Below are positions 4,823 through 11,832 of a DNA stretch of 12,062 nt, piece by piece (within the stretch, counting starts at the first letter, position 1; each line of letters opens with the position of its first letter). A model generated the notes under the pieces. That model was not told the DNA's origin and searched no databases. It saw nothing but the letters and a program-made list of their open reading frames with translations. The stretch covers positions 1-12,062 of the forward strand of contig DASRWC010000018.1 of assembly GCA_035654795.1 (NCBI GenBank), written 5' to 3'. The translations under genes were made by a program, and so were the position numbers. Source of the stretch: JAAYLC01 sp035654795. Lineage in GTDB: Bacteria > Bacteroidota > Bacteroidia > Flavobacteriales > Flavobacteriaceae.

Positions 4823-7138
4823 ATGGTTAAAAATAATATGATGCGGTCGTTAACACCTGTCCTTTCATTTCTGATTATTCTTGGAGCGGTTTTCCTTAGC
4901 TTCTACACTCTAATGCCTTCTTCCAATGAAGAAAAATATGTTCCGCCTTCAGAGTTTTCGGTTGACAGGGCCATGACTCCATTACTAGAAATCACAAAAA
5001 AACCTCATTACACGGGATCTGACGCACATGAGGAGGTTCGTTCTATTATTATAAAAGAACTTCACAAAGCAGGCCTGGAACCTCATATTCAAGAAGGATT
5101 CAGCTTAAACTCCGCTTCCAAGACTCTTGCAAAACCAGTTAATATTGTAGCCAAATTTCCCGGCACTAATCCCGGAAAATCGGTACTTCTCCTGTCACAT
5201 TATGACAGTGCTTTGGTCCCTTCTTTTGGTGCGGCCGATGCAGCCAGCGGTGTGGTGACTATTCTGGAAAGTGTTCGAGCCTATCTTGCATCGGGCGCAC
5301 GGCCTAGGAATGACATCATTGTTCTTTTCACAGACGCAGAAGAATTTGGACTTGACGGGGCCAGGCTATTTGTTGAGGAGCATCCTTGGGCGAAGAATGT
5401 AGCAGTTGCGCTGAATTTTGAAGCCCGAGGAACATCGGGACCCGGCAATATGATATTGGAAACCAACGGCGGAAATGCTGAATTGCTAAAACATTTTCTT
5501 GCCGCAAACCCAAAATATCCAGTAGCCTCTTCCTTAATGTATAGTGTCTATAAAATGCTGCCCAATGATACTGACTCCACCATTCTCAGAGAGGAAGGAG
5601 ATATAGATGGCTATTTTTTCGCTTTTATAGACAATCATTTTCACTACCATACTGCCTTAGACACCTATTATAATCTGGATCGCAACTCGCTAATGCATCA
5701 AGGGAGTTACCTACTCCCTCTCTTACATCATTTTGCAGACGCTGATCTTTCGAATCTGAAATCGGGAAAAGACCATGTTTATTTTAATTTTCCTTTTGCA
5801 GGAATTATCAATTATCCTTTTCATTGGGTGATTCCTATGGTGGTAATTGCCGGCGTTGTTTTCGTTGTCTTGATGGCAGTCGGATTCCGTAGAAAAAAGA
5901 TCTATCGGAAGGCTGTGACCAAAGGATTTTTAGTTTTTACAGCATGTCTGATTTTGACGGGGCTCGTCGGATATTTTGGATGGAAGTTAATAGGAATACT
6001 CTATCCTTCGTATGCAGAAATCCAGCAAGGTTTCCCTTATAACGGTCATTGGTACATCGCCTTTTTTGTTTCTCTTAGCATTGCAGTCGTCACTTTCATT
6101 TTGGGACGAGGGACTGTTCAAAAAGAGGACGTTTCTTCTTTTTTGGTAGCGCCACTTTTCTATTGGCTCGTTTTAAATGCTCTTTTAGCTATTTATCTTA
6201 AAGGAGCCGGATATTTTATCATCCCTGTTTTCTTTGCACTCGCCGCATTCCGAATCAGTTTTTTCCAAAATCCTCCTGTTCTTCTTTTTACGTTACTCGC
6301 CATTCCCGCTTTGGTAATTTTTTCGCCACTCATTCAGTTTTTTCCGGTGGGTCTCGGTTTGAAAATGGTTTTTATAAGCTGCTTATTTACAACCCTCCTA
6401 CTCGGGATGATTTGGCCGGTATGGGCAACTTTTAACAAAAGACGCTGGATTTCCAAAGCAGCCGCCATTATAGCGTTCGGATTTTTTATAACTGCTCATT
6501 TTTCAAGTAATTTTAATGATATCCGAAAAAAACCTAACAGTCTCGTTTATTTTGAAGATGCCGACAAAGCAACAGCTTATTGGACAACATACGATAACAA
6601 ACGCGACAGTTGGAACTCTCAACGCATTCCGACCGATACAGACAATTTCCCTTTTGAATCGCCATACAGCAAATACGGAATCGTGTATCAATCCTATTCA
6701 GAAACTTCTGCTGCAGGTTTCGAAAAAGCCAATGTTGCCATTAGTGTTGATACTGTGATTGACGGTGAAAGGCATTTAAAATTCTCGATCCAACCCCAAC
6801 GAAGAATTAATTTCCTGGAATTACAGACAGAAAATCTGCCAAAAGTATCTTCCCTTTCTTTTAATGGACATACTATGGAACTTGATTCTCTTCCGAAGGA
6901 ATATCGAGGAACCGCAAATAATGCATTAATACGCTACTTAGTTCCTCATTCACAGGAGCCGTTGGACGTTTCCATTCAGTATATTGCAGAAGACAACCTA
7001 TCTCTCAAAATTCTGGAATATTCTTTTGATCTTATGGAGCAAGAAAAACTTGATGTTCCGCCACGTGAAACATGGATGATGCCGAAACCTTTCGTTTTGA
7101 CAGATGCTGTTGTCGTGAAGCAGGAAGTACTTTTTTAA
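4823..7138 (+). CDS. M28 family zinc peptidase with multi-pass membrane domain
   Basis: A membrane-anchored di-zinc aminopeptidase of family M28, 771 residues from this start. Residues 12-30 form an N-terminal membrane helix. The peptidase domain (about 45-310), expected to face the periplasm, keeps every metal and catalytic position: His126 and Asp128 in SHYDSA, Asp139 in AADAASG, Glu173 (general base) and Glu174 in TDAEEFG, Glu200 in NFEARG, and His276 in HYHTALDT. It is followed by about eight predicted membrane helices (roughly 330-560) and a soluble C-terminal domain of about 200 residues. This nine-helix layout resembles the eukaryotic vacuolar/ER M28 proteases Pff1 and ERMP1. The natural substrate is unknown. 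A TTG at 4817 and ATGs at 4838 and 4841 are alternative starts; 4823 is the first ATG after the -7 box. It lies 31 bp after waaA and ends inside a strong terminator. Confidence 0.93.
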   Translation: MVKNNMMRSLTPVLSFLIILGAVFLSFYTLMPSSNEEKYVPPSEFSVDRAMTPLLEITKKPHYTGSDAHEEVRSIIIKELHKAGLEPHIQEGFSLNSASKTLAKPVNIVAKFPGTNPGKSVLLLSHYDSALVPSFGAADAASGVVTILESVRAYLASGARPRNDIIVLFTDAEEFGLDGARLFVEEHPWAKNVAVALNFEARGTSGPGNMILETNGGNAELLKHFLAANPKYPVASSLMYSVYKMLPNDTDSTILREEGDIDGYFFAFIDNHFHYHTALDTYYNLDRNSLMHQGSYLLPLLHHFADADLSNLKSGKDHVYFNFPFAGIINYPFHWVIPMVVIAGVVFVVLMAVGFRRKKIYRKAVTKGFLVFTACLILTGLVGYFGWKLIGILYPSYAEIQQGFPYNGHWYIAFFVSLSIAVVTFILGRGTVQKEDVSSFLVAPLFYWLVLNALLAIYLKGAGYFIIPVFFALAAFRISFFQNPPVLLFTLLAIPALVIFSPLIQFFPVGLGLKMVFISCLFTTLLLGMIWPVWATFNKRRWISKAAAIIAFGFFITAHFSSNFNDIRKKPNSLVYFEDADKATAYWTTYDNKRDSWNSQRIPTDTDNFPFESPYSKYGIVYQSYSETSAAGFEKANVAISVDTVIDGERHLKFSIQPQRRINFLELQTENLPKVSSLSFNGHTMELDSLPKEYRGTANNALIRYLVPHSQEPLDVSIQYIAEDNLSLKILEYSFDLMEQEKLDVPPRETWMMPKPFVLTDAVVVKQEVLF

Positions 7139-7169
7139 AGTAAGCCGCCCTCGATGGGGCGGCTTACTT
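7138..7169. terminator. Bidirectional terminator between convergent peptidase and beta-barrel genes
   Basis: A perfect 13-bp GC-rich stem (7138-7150 with 7157-7169) with a 6-nt loop starts at the last base of the peptidase stop codon. It is followed by TTTT on the plus strand. The minus-strand gene ends 23 bp beyond, and read that way the stem runs into AAG/TTT sequence. It can therefore serve both genes, best for the plus strand. Confidence 0.88.
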
Positions 7170-7192
7170 TTAGTCATTAGAAGATTGAAATA

Positions 7193-7848
7193 TTAAAAAG
7201 AATATCCCACAGAAACCTGAATAACACCGTTTTTAGAGCTTTCATCATTTTCTTTGGAAATATTGGTTAATCCAAGATTATAACGCGCCCCAAAAAATAC
7301 TCCCATATCAAGTCGATAAGCTGCACCGACCCCAAAAGAAAGATCGAAACCGGAGAACTGATCTTTGATGTCGACAGTTTCAGAAGAACTCTCTTCTATT
7401 GTCATTCCTCCGATATTTCCTTTAACACTTACATCTGCGTCGGCCTTGGCAGACATCAAAAAGCCAAGTTGAGGTCCTGCCACTAACGAGAATCCTTCAG
7501 CTACATAATATTTGGCCATAATAGGAATATTTATGTAGTTCAATTTCATTTTCATCTCAAAGTTGCTTTCTATAGTACCTCCCATATAAGATTCGGTTTC
7601 TGATTCGCTATATTTTCACCCTGTGCGGAATACAAAATTTCAGGCTGGACAGAAAAAGTTTCAGTAATAGGAATTTCCACAACACCTCCCAGATGGAAAC
7701 TAGTGAACATATCGGGTTTGGGATCGGCATCCTTAATGATGAGATTGCTGAGGTTGACCCCTGCCTTGGCACCAAGACGAATTTCCTGGGCCTGAGTAGT
7801 AGTAATAAAAAGACCAAAAAGACTTCCTAAAAGTAAAATTTACTTCAT
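7193..7848 (-). pseudogene. Outer-membrane beta-barrel protein (PorT/OMP_b-brl type), broken by a stop and a frameshift
   Basis: The original reading frame begins with ATG at 7848 and reads MK-stop-ILLLGSLFGLFITTTQAQE, an otherwise good signal peptide cleaved after QAQ. Codon 3 is TAA (7840-7842) where AAA would give the common MKKILL start. The frame continues through AKAGVNLSN and VVEIPITETFSVQPEILYSAQ, then ends at TAG 7570-7572. The downstream part is in another frame (from about 7611 to 7193: MKLNYINIPIMAKYYVAEGF, ending QVSVGYSF). One extra A in the four-A run at 7613-7616 (coding strand) joins the halves as SAQGEKYSESETESYMGG. The repaired product would be about 218 residues, normal for these 8-10-strand barrels, with the C-terminal Phe typical of outer-membrane proteins. 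Neither piece alone would be exported and folded. Two base-call errors are the alternative explanation. Confidence 0.8.
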
Positions 7849-7891
7849 AAAAATAATTGATTAGTGATTGATTATTAAGGAGCGAAAAATT

Positions 7892-7918
7892 AAAAAACCG
7901 CCGAATTGGCGGTTTTTT
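7892..7918. terminator. Hairpin terminator downstream of the intact beta-barrel gene
   Basis: AAAAAACCGCC (7892-7902) and GGCGGTTTTTT (7908-7918) form a perfect 11-bp stem with loop GAATT. The structure is symmetrical with a T run on either strand. It lies 8 bp past the stop of the 7926-8444 gene on the minus strand. It separates that gene from the broken barrel gene, which must then have, or have had, its own promoter in the 43 bp between. Confidence 0.9.
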
Positions 7919-7925
7919 TCAGATT

Positions 7926-8444
7926 TTATAAGGAGAATTCTACTCCTAAATTGACTGAACTTGCAGTAACTCCATCAAGTGATACACCTGAATAAGATAC
8001 AACAGCTCCGATGTTTCCGAAGTTATACCCTACTTTTGGTTTGAAGTAAAGACCACCGTCGTTTCCGCTTGGTGCCAATCCGATTCCATACCCTAAATCA
8101 ATTCCAATGAAAAATGCATCCATTGAGTAACGGGCAGTACCTCCGATTGGTAGGAACATTGCATCTTCCATCTCAATCTCCATTGTTCCGAAATAAGGAA
8201 TTTCTTCTTTAAATGTTTTACCGCTATACCACATCAAAGATGCCATTGGTCCAACTTGGAAACCTTCTCCAACTTCGAATAAATATTGGAAGTCCGCTCC
8301 GGCTCCAAACCCGTACATGTCAGCCCAATCGCCCATTGGCAATGAAACGAAAGCACCAATTTTCATGTTGTTTTCCTGAGCAGATAATGTTGTTGTTGAG
8401 AATCCGAAAATTGCAAGAGCAGCAATCATTAAAAATTTTTTCAT
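7926..8444 (-). CDS. Outer-membrane beta-barrel protein (intact)
   Basis: A 172-residue secreted protein. Residues 1-22 are a signal peptide (MKKFLMIAALAIFGFSTTTLSA) followed by QENNMK. The mature part consists of alternating-residue beta strands rich in Gly and aromatics: KIGAFVSLPMGDWADMYGF, GADFQYLFEV, GPMASLMWYSG, GGTARYSMDAFFIGIDLGYGIGL, KVGYNFGNIGAVVSYSG, VNLGVEFSL. About eight strands are countable, which suggests a small OmpA/OmpW/PorT-like barrel in the outer membrane. There is no OmpA-like peptidoglycan-binding domain. The gene has a -7 box and a downstream terminator, so it looks monocistronic. The pseudogene on the same strand downstream is of the same general type, but I see no obvious recent duplication between them. 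The specific function is unknown. Confidence 0.85.
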   Translation of the reverse strand: MKKFLMIAALAIFGFSTTTLSAQENNMKIGAFVSLPMGDWADMYGFGAGADFQYLFEVGEGFQVGPMASLMWYSGKTFKEEIPYFGTMEIEMEDAMFLPIGGTARYSMDAFFIGIDLGYGIGLAPSGNDGGLYFKPKVGYNFGNIGAVVSYSGVSLDGVTASSVNLGVEFSL

Positions 8445-8472
8445 AATTTTTTTTATTTAATGGTTAATGATC

Positions 8473-8480
8473 CAAAATTA
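8473..8480 (-). promoter_or_regulatory. Candidate -7 promoter element for the intact beta-barrel gene
   Basis: TAATTTTG on the minus strand fits TAnnTTTG. A start near 8465 gives a leader of about 20 nt ending in an A-rich run before the ATG, the usual translation signal in this group. No clear -33 element is visible. Confidence 0.6.
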
Positions 8481-8651
8481 ACATTTTTTTTGAAAATCAC
8501 CCATTAACTGTTATTTTTTTTAAATCTGCGTTGAATCTATTGAATATCAAATTACCCCAAAACATCATCATAAATGTAAATCCTTGTTAAATAGCAATAT
8601 ATACAACCGAATCCTCCTGTTTTTATCTTAGATTCACTTTAAAAAAATCGC

Positions 8652-10160
8652 ATGAAATTAGAACCTATATGGCGAATTGCTGCAAAATGCCATGAATATC
8701 CGTCGTTAAAAGAGCACATTTCGGTAGATGTCGCCATTATTGGAGGCGGAATAACCGGAATAACAACGGCACAACTTCTGAAAAAACACGGATTCAGCGT
8801 GGCAATTTTAGAGTCGCGAAACATCGCTCAGGGCACCACCGGTCAAAGTACAGGTAATCTTTATGCGCTAACTGAATATCGGTTAAAGGAATTGACTTCT
8901 ACTTATGATCTTGAAACCATTCAGCAAGTCATCCTTGCCCGCTTGGAGGCTTTGGAACAAATTCGAAATACCGTTGATAATTTTGGGTTAGATTGCGAAT
9001 TGCACAATCGCAACATGTATCTGTTTACGACATCAGACAAATACAATATAGAAGAGGAACGATCGATAGCCGATAAGCTTGGCATTCCGACCGAAGATCT
9101 TTCCGACCAACATTTCTCTTTCAACTATACATCCGGTCTGGTTCTTCACAATCAGGCTCAGTTGAATCCGCTCACCTATGTACAAGAGCTCGCAAAACAT
9201 ATTGAAGACGGCGGCGTTCGGATATACGAAAAAACCTGTGTAGAAGAAATTTCTGAAGCAGATGGGTATGTTATTTTGAAAGGGGCCGATTTTGAGGTAA
9301 AAGCCAAATATGCCATTCATGCGACCCATACACCGAAAGGTCTTCAAATTCCGTATCATACCACTTTGGGACCCTATCGCGAATATGGAATTGCCGTAAA
9401 ATTGCGGTCAGGAAATTATCCCGATGGAATTTATTGGGGTCATTTCGGAAGCCAAAAATATTCAGTTCGATCTTACGAGCGAGACAATGATAAGTATTTG
9501 ATCTGTGTAGGAAGTATGCACAAGGTAGGCCAGGCCGATGATAACCGCCAAAATATTGACGAATTGAGCGAATTTGTGAGTCGGCACTTTGATGTAGCTT
9601 CTGTAGCATACGCGTGGGGCGGTCAAAATTATAAACCTGCCGACAAGCTTCCTTATATAGGAGTGTTAAAATCCGGATCAAAGCAATTTGTGGCAACCGG
9701 ATTTTCAACCGATGGGTTAATTTACGGAACAGTTTCGGCTAAAATCATAAGTGACGAAATTGCCGGAATCAGAAATAAGTTCTCAGAAATATTCAAAGCC
9801 AATCGCCATCAACCCTTGAAAGCAGCAAAGGAATTTGTAAAAGAAAATGCGGACGTTGCCGAGAAATTAATTGGCGATTACTTTAAAAAGGGTGAATACC
9901 TTGAAATAAACGAATTACTTCCCGATGAAGGCAAACTGATTCAGCGGGAAGATGGAAAATATGCTGTTTATAAAGATGTACAAGGAAAAGTGACCGTGCT
10001 CTCTCCCATTTGTCCGCATATGAAATGCACGGTGCATTGGAATAAAGCCGAGAAAACTTGGGACTGCCCATGCCACGGAAGCAGGTTTGATACTGAAGGA
10101 CGTGTAATTGAAGGACCTTCCTTAGATGGGTTGACACCAATTCACGAGACCGAAGGCTAA
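8652..10160 (+). CDS. FAD-dependent oxidoreductase with C-terminal Rieske [2Fe-2S] domain (YhfW type)
   Basis: A 502-residue fusion of a DAO-type flavoprotein and a Rieske domain, the architecture of B. subtilis YhfW. The dinucleotide-binding motif is VAIIGGGITGITTAQLL (28-43) with the ribose-binding Glu54 in AILES. The flavin C-terminal motif appears as YAWGGQNYKPADKLPYIG and FVATGFSTDGLIYG. The Rieske domain (about 405-502) has Cys454-x-His456 and Cys472-x2-His475 as cluster ligands. It also has Cys459 and Cys474, placed like the disulfide pair of respiratory Rieske proteins. There is no signal peptide, so the protein is probably cytoplasmic. It likely moves electrons between a small amine or acid substrate, FAD and the cluster, but the substrate is unknown for the family. 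It stands alone, convergent with the next gene 9 bp away. An A-rich leader precedes the ATG; only a weak -7 match (TATCTTAG, 8624-8631) is seen. Confidence 0.92.
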   Translation: MKLEPIWRIAAKCHEYPSLKEHISVDVAIIGGGITGITTAQLLKKHGFSVAILESRNIAQGTTGQSTGNLYALTEYRLKELTSTYDLETIQQVILARLEALEQIRNTVDNFGLDCELHNRNMYLFTTSDKYNIEEERSIADKLGIPTEDLSDQHFSFNYTSGLVLHNQAQLNPLTYVQELAKHIEDGGVRIYEKTCVEEISEADGYVILKGADFEVKAKYAIHATHTPKGLQIPYHTTLGPYREYGIAVKLRSGNYPDGIYWGHFGSQKYSVRSYERDNDKYLICVGSMHKVGQADDNRQNIDELSEFVSRHFDVASVAYAWGGQNYKPADKLPYIGVLKSGSKQFVATGFSTDGLIYGTVSAKIISDEIAGIRNKFSEIFKANRHQPLKAAKEFVKENADVAEKLIGDYFKKGEYLEINELLPDEGKLIQREDGKYAVYKDVQGKVTVLSPICPHMKCTVHWNKAEKTWDCPCHGSRFDTEGRVIEGPSLDGLTPIHETEG

Positions 10161-10169
10161 AGCTAGATA

Positions 10170-10568
10170 CTATGAAACCTTAAAAAGCTTTTGCATTTCT
10201 TTATCCAAGTCCTCTTTGGATTCGGGTGAAATTAAGTCGCCTAAGATTTTGAATGTTTTATGAGGCGTTTTTATCCTATAATCGCCAATTGATTTTGTTA
10301 CATCCAGAATATCTTTTCTCGGAATAATGCGTTTACCGAAGGCCTCATAAATAATAATTTCATTCTTGGGAAGAACAACATAAGGATATTTCCGTTGTCT
10401 ATAATAATTATAGGCGTAGAGAACAGCAACTCCAAGCCAAGCATAACCGAAAAATTGATTATCCCTCCCAAAATACAGGAAGCTTCCAAAAAAAATCAAT
10501 CCGGCAACAACGAATATCAAATTGAAGTTGATTCTACTTTTCTTGTATCGAATCTCTAAAACATCCAT
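10170..10568 (-). CDS. Small membrane protein with two N-terminal helices and a PH-like cytoplasmic domain
   Basis: A 132-residue protein starting MDVLEIRYKK. Two hydrophobic helices (about 14-33 and 38-55) form a hairpin separated by a short GRDNQF turn. They are followed by basic residues (YYRQRKYP) and a soluble part of about 75 residues. The soluble part (LPKNEIIIYEAFGKRIIPRKDILDV...) has the strand pattern of bacterial PH-like (YcxB/bPH-type) domains. This is recognition by pattern only. The reading frame is open back to 10598, but the start at 10568 fits the -7 box at 10596-10603 and gives a leader of about 20 nt; an earlier start would lie upstream of the transcript. It is convergent with the Rieske oxidoreductase and divergent from the rRNA methyltransferase. 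The function is unknown. Confidence 0.8.
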   Translation of the reverse strand: MDVLEIRYKKSRINFNLIFVVAGLIFFGSFLYFGRDNQFFGYAWLGVAVLYAYNYYRQRKYPYVVLPKNEIIIYEAFGKRIIPRKDILDVTKSIGDYRIKTPHKTFKILGDLISPESKEDLDKEMQKLFKVS

Positions 10569-10580
10569 AATGTGAATAAC

Positions 10581-10588
10581 TATCTTTG
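10581..10588 (+). promoter_or_regulatory. Candidate -7 promoter element for the rRNA methyltransferase gene
   Basis: TATCTTTG fits TAnnTTTG exactly. Initiation near 10595 would give a leader of about 38 nt. The box lies inside the 5' leader predicted for the divergent membrane-protein gene. Confidence 0.5.
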
Positions 10589-10595
10589 TGCACGG

Positions 10596-10603
10596 CAAAA
10601 GTA
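10596..10603 (-). promoter_or_regulatory. Candidate -7 promoter element for the small membrane-protein gene
   Basis: TACTTTTG on the minus strand fits TAnnTTTG and is the same octamer as in front of the aminotransferase gene. Initiation near 10589 leaves about 20 nt before the ATG at 10568. It faces the opposite-strand box 7 bp away. Confidence 0.55.
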
Positions 10604-10632
10604 GTATTTAAAAAAATTGCTGCATTCTTCTA

Positions 10633-11832
10633 ATGACGAAAGATTATAATCCGAAAACACTGGCTGTAAAGCTTCATTTGAAAGCAGAAAAACTCATAAA
10701 GAAGGGGCACCCGTGGGTTTTTTCGGAAAGTATAGAGAAAATCAATAAAGAAGGTCAAGCCGGGGATATTGCAATTCTCTTTGATCAGCGGCAGAATAAA
10801 GTTTATGGAGTTGGACTTTATGATCCTGCTTCTCCCATTCGCATCAAGATGATTCATCACGATGGCCCCGCAAAAATTGACGAATATTTTTTTGAACGGA
10901 AAATTTCCACAGCTTTAGAACTTCGAAAAACGTTATTTAAAAACACCAATGCGTTTCGTTTGTTATATGGCGAAAACGATGGATTTCCGGGTTTAGTTGT
11001 TGACGTGTATGATAAAGTAGGAGTTCTAAAATTATATTCACCGGTCTGGTTTCCATATTTGGGAATGATAATTCCGAAAATTGTGGAATTCGGAAAGCTT
11101 AAAGCTCTTATACTACGTCTCAGCAGGAATCTTCAAAAGAATGATTTTGGCTTTTCAGAAGGAAGTATTCTGTTTGGAGAGTTAGAAGATTCGAATGTGC
11201 AATTCCATGAATACGGAGTAAATTTTCAAACCGATGTCATCGCCGGACATAAAACCGGATTTTTTCTTGACCATCGACAAAATCGTCACAGAATCGGACA
11301 ACTATCCAAAAACAAATCTGTACTGGATGTTTTCTCCTATTCCGGCGGATTCTCAGTTCACGCTTTGGCCGGCGGAGCGCGTGAGGTTACAAGTATAGAT
11401 TTTAGTTCTCACGCATTAGAATTGGCTAAAACGAATGCATCACTAAATACACATCACGGAAAACATGAAGCACTTGTAGGAGATGCTTTTGTAATTCTTC
11501 GTGATTTAATTCGGCAGAAAATGAAATTTGATATAGTTGTCATTGATCCGCCGTCATTTGCAAAAAGCTCAACTGAAGTAGAAATTGCAAAGAAAAAATA
11601 TGCAGAACTCGCTGAGTTGGGCGTGCAATTGACAAGCAAGGGCGGAATTCTTTTATTGGCATCCTGTTCATCAAGAGTAACCACTGAGGAATTTTATGAG
11701 ATTCATAAGGCACTCTTCAAAAAACTGAAAGTGAACTACGAAACCATCAATTATACAGCACACGACATCGATCATCCCGTTACTTTTGATGAAGGAGCCT
11801 ATTTGAAATCGGCTTATTACAGAATATTTTAA
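10633..11832 (+). CDS. rlmI: Class I SAM-dependent 23S rRNA cytosine-C5 methyltransferase (RlmI type)
   Basis: A 399-residue enzyme of the RlmI/RlmK group; E. coli RlmI (396 residues) makes m5C1962 in 23S rRNA. An N-terminal PUA RNA-binding domain (about 9-80, with GHPWVFSESI) is followed by the linker motif RLLYGENDGFPGLVVD (109-124) and GHKTGFFLDHRQNR (205-218). The Rossmann methyltransferase domain has motif I VLDVFSYSGGFSVHAL (230-245), acidic Asp256 for SAM ribose, motif IV DPPSFAK (305-311) and motif VI ASCSSR (343-348) with the single catalytic Cys345. The tail DHPVTFDEGAYLKSAYYRIF matches the RlmI C-terminus. As in RlmI, motif IV lacks the second cysteine found in the RsmB type. It is cytoplasmic. 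The ATG at 10633 follows an A-rich leader. The stop overlaps that of the convergent gene by 4 bp. The exact target base is inferred from the family. Confidence 0.9.
   Translation: MTKDYNPKTLAVKLHLKAEKLIKKGHPWVFSESIEKINKEGQAGDIAILFDQRQNKVYGVGLYDPASPIRIKMIHHDGPAKIDEYFFERKISTALELRKTLFKNTNAFRLLYGENDGFPGLVVDVYDKVGVLKLYSPVWFPYLGMIIPKIVEFGKLKALILRLSRNLQKNDFGFSEGSILFGELEDSNVQFHEYGVNFQTDVIAGHKTGFFLDHRQNRHRIGQLSKNKSVLDVFSYSGGFSVHALAGGAREVTSIDFSSHALELAKTNASLNTHHGKHEALVGDAFVILRDLIRQKMKFDIVVIDPPSFAKSSTEVEIAKKKYAELAELGVQLTSKGGILLLASCSSRVTTEEFYEIHKALFKKLKVNYETINYTAHDIDHPVTFDEGAYLKSAYYRIF

Noticed and set aside
7608..7817. 69-codon open frame on the minus strand with a hydrophobic start
   Set aside because: It is out of frame with the beta-barrel sequence that clearly encodes a signal peptide and strands over the same bases, so it is a shadow frame.
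8531..8550. Repeated TTGAAT strings upstream of the Rieske oxidoreductase as a regulator site
   Set aside because: Two short copies 9 bp apart without symmetry or a nearby promoter match; not distinguishable from chance.
9271..9708. 145-codon minus-strand open frame inside the Rieske oxidoreductase gene
   Set aside because: It is antisense to conserved flavoprotein sequence, and its composition shows no domain or signal.
10569..10598. Ten-residue N-terminal extension of the small membrane protein
   Set aside because: It starts inside the minus-strand -7 box region, and the added residues do not look like part of the protein; ATG 10568 fits better.
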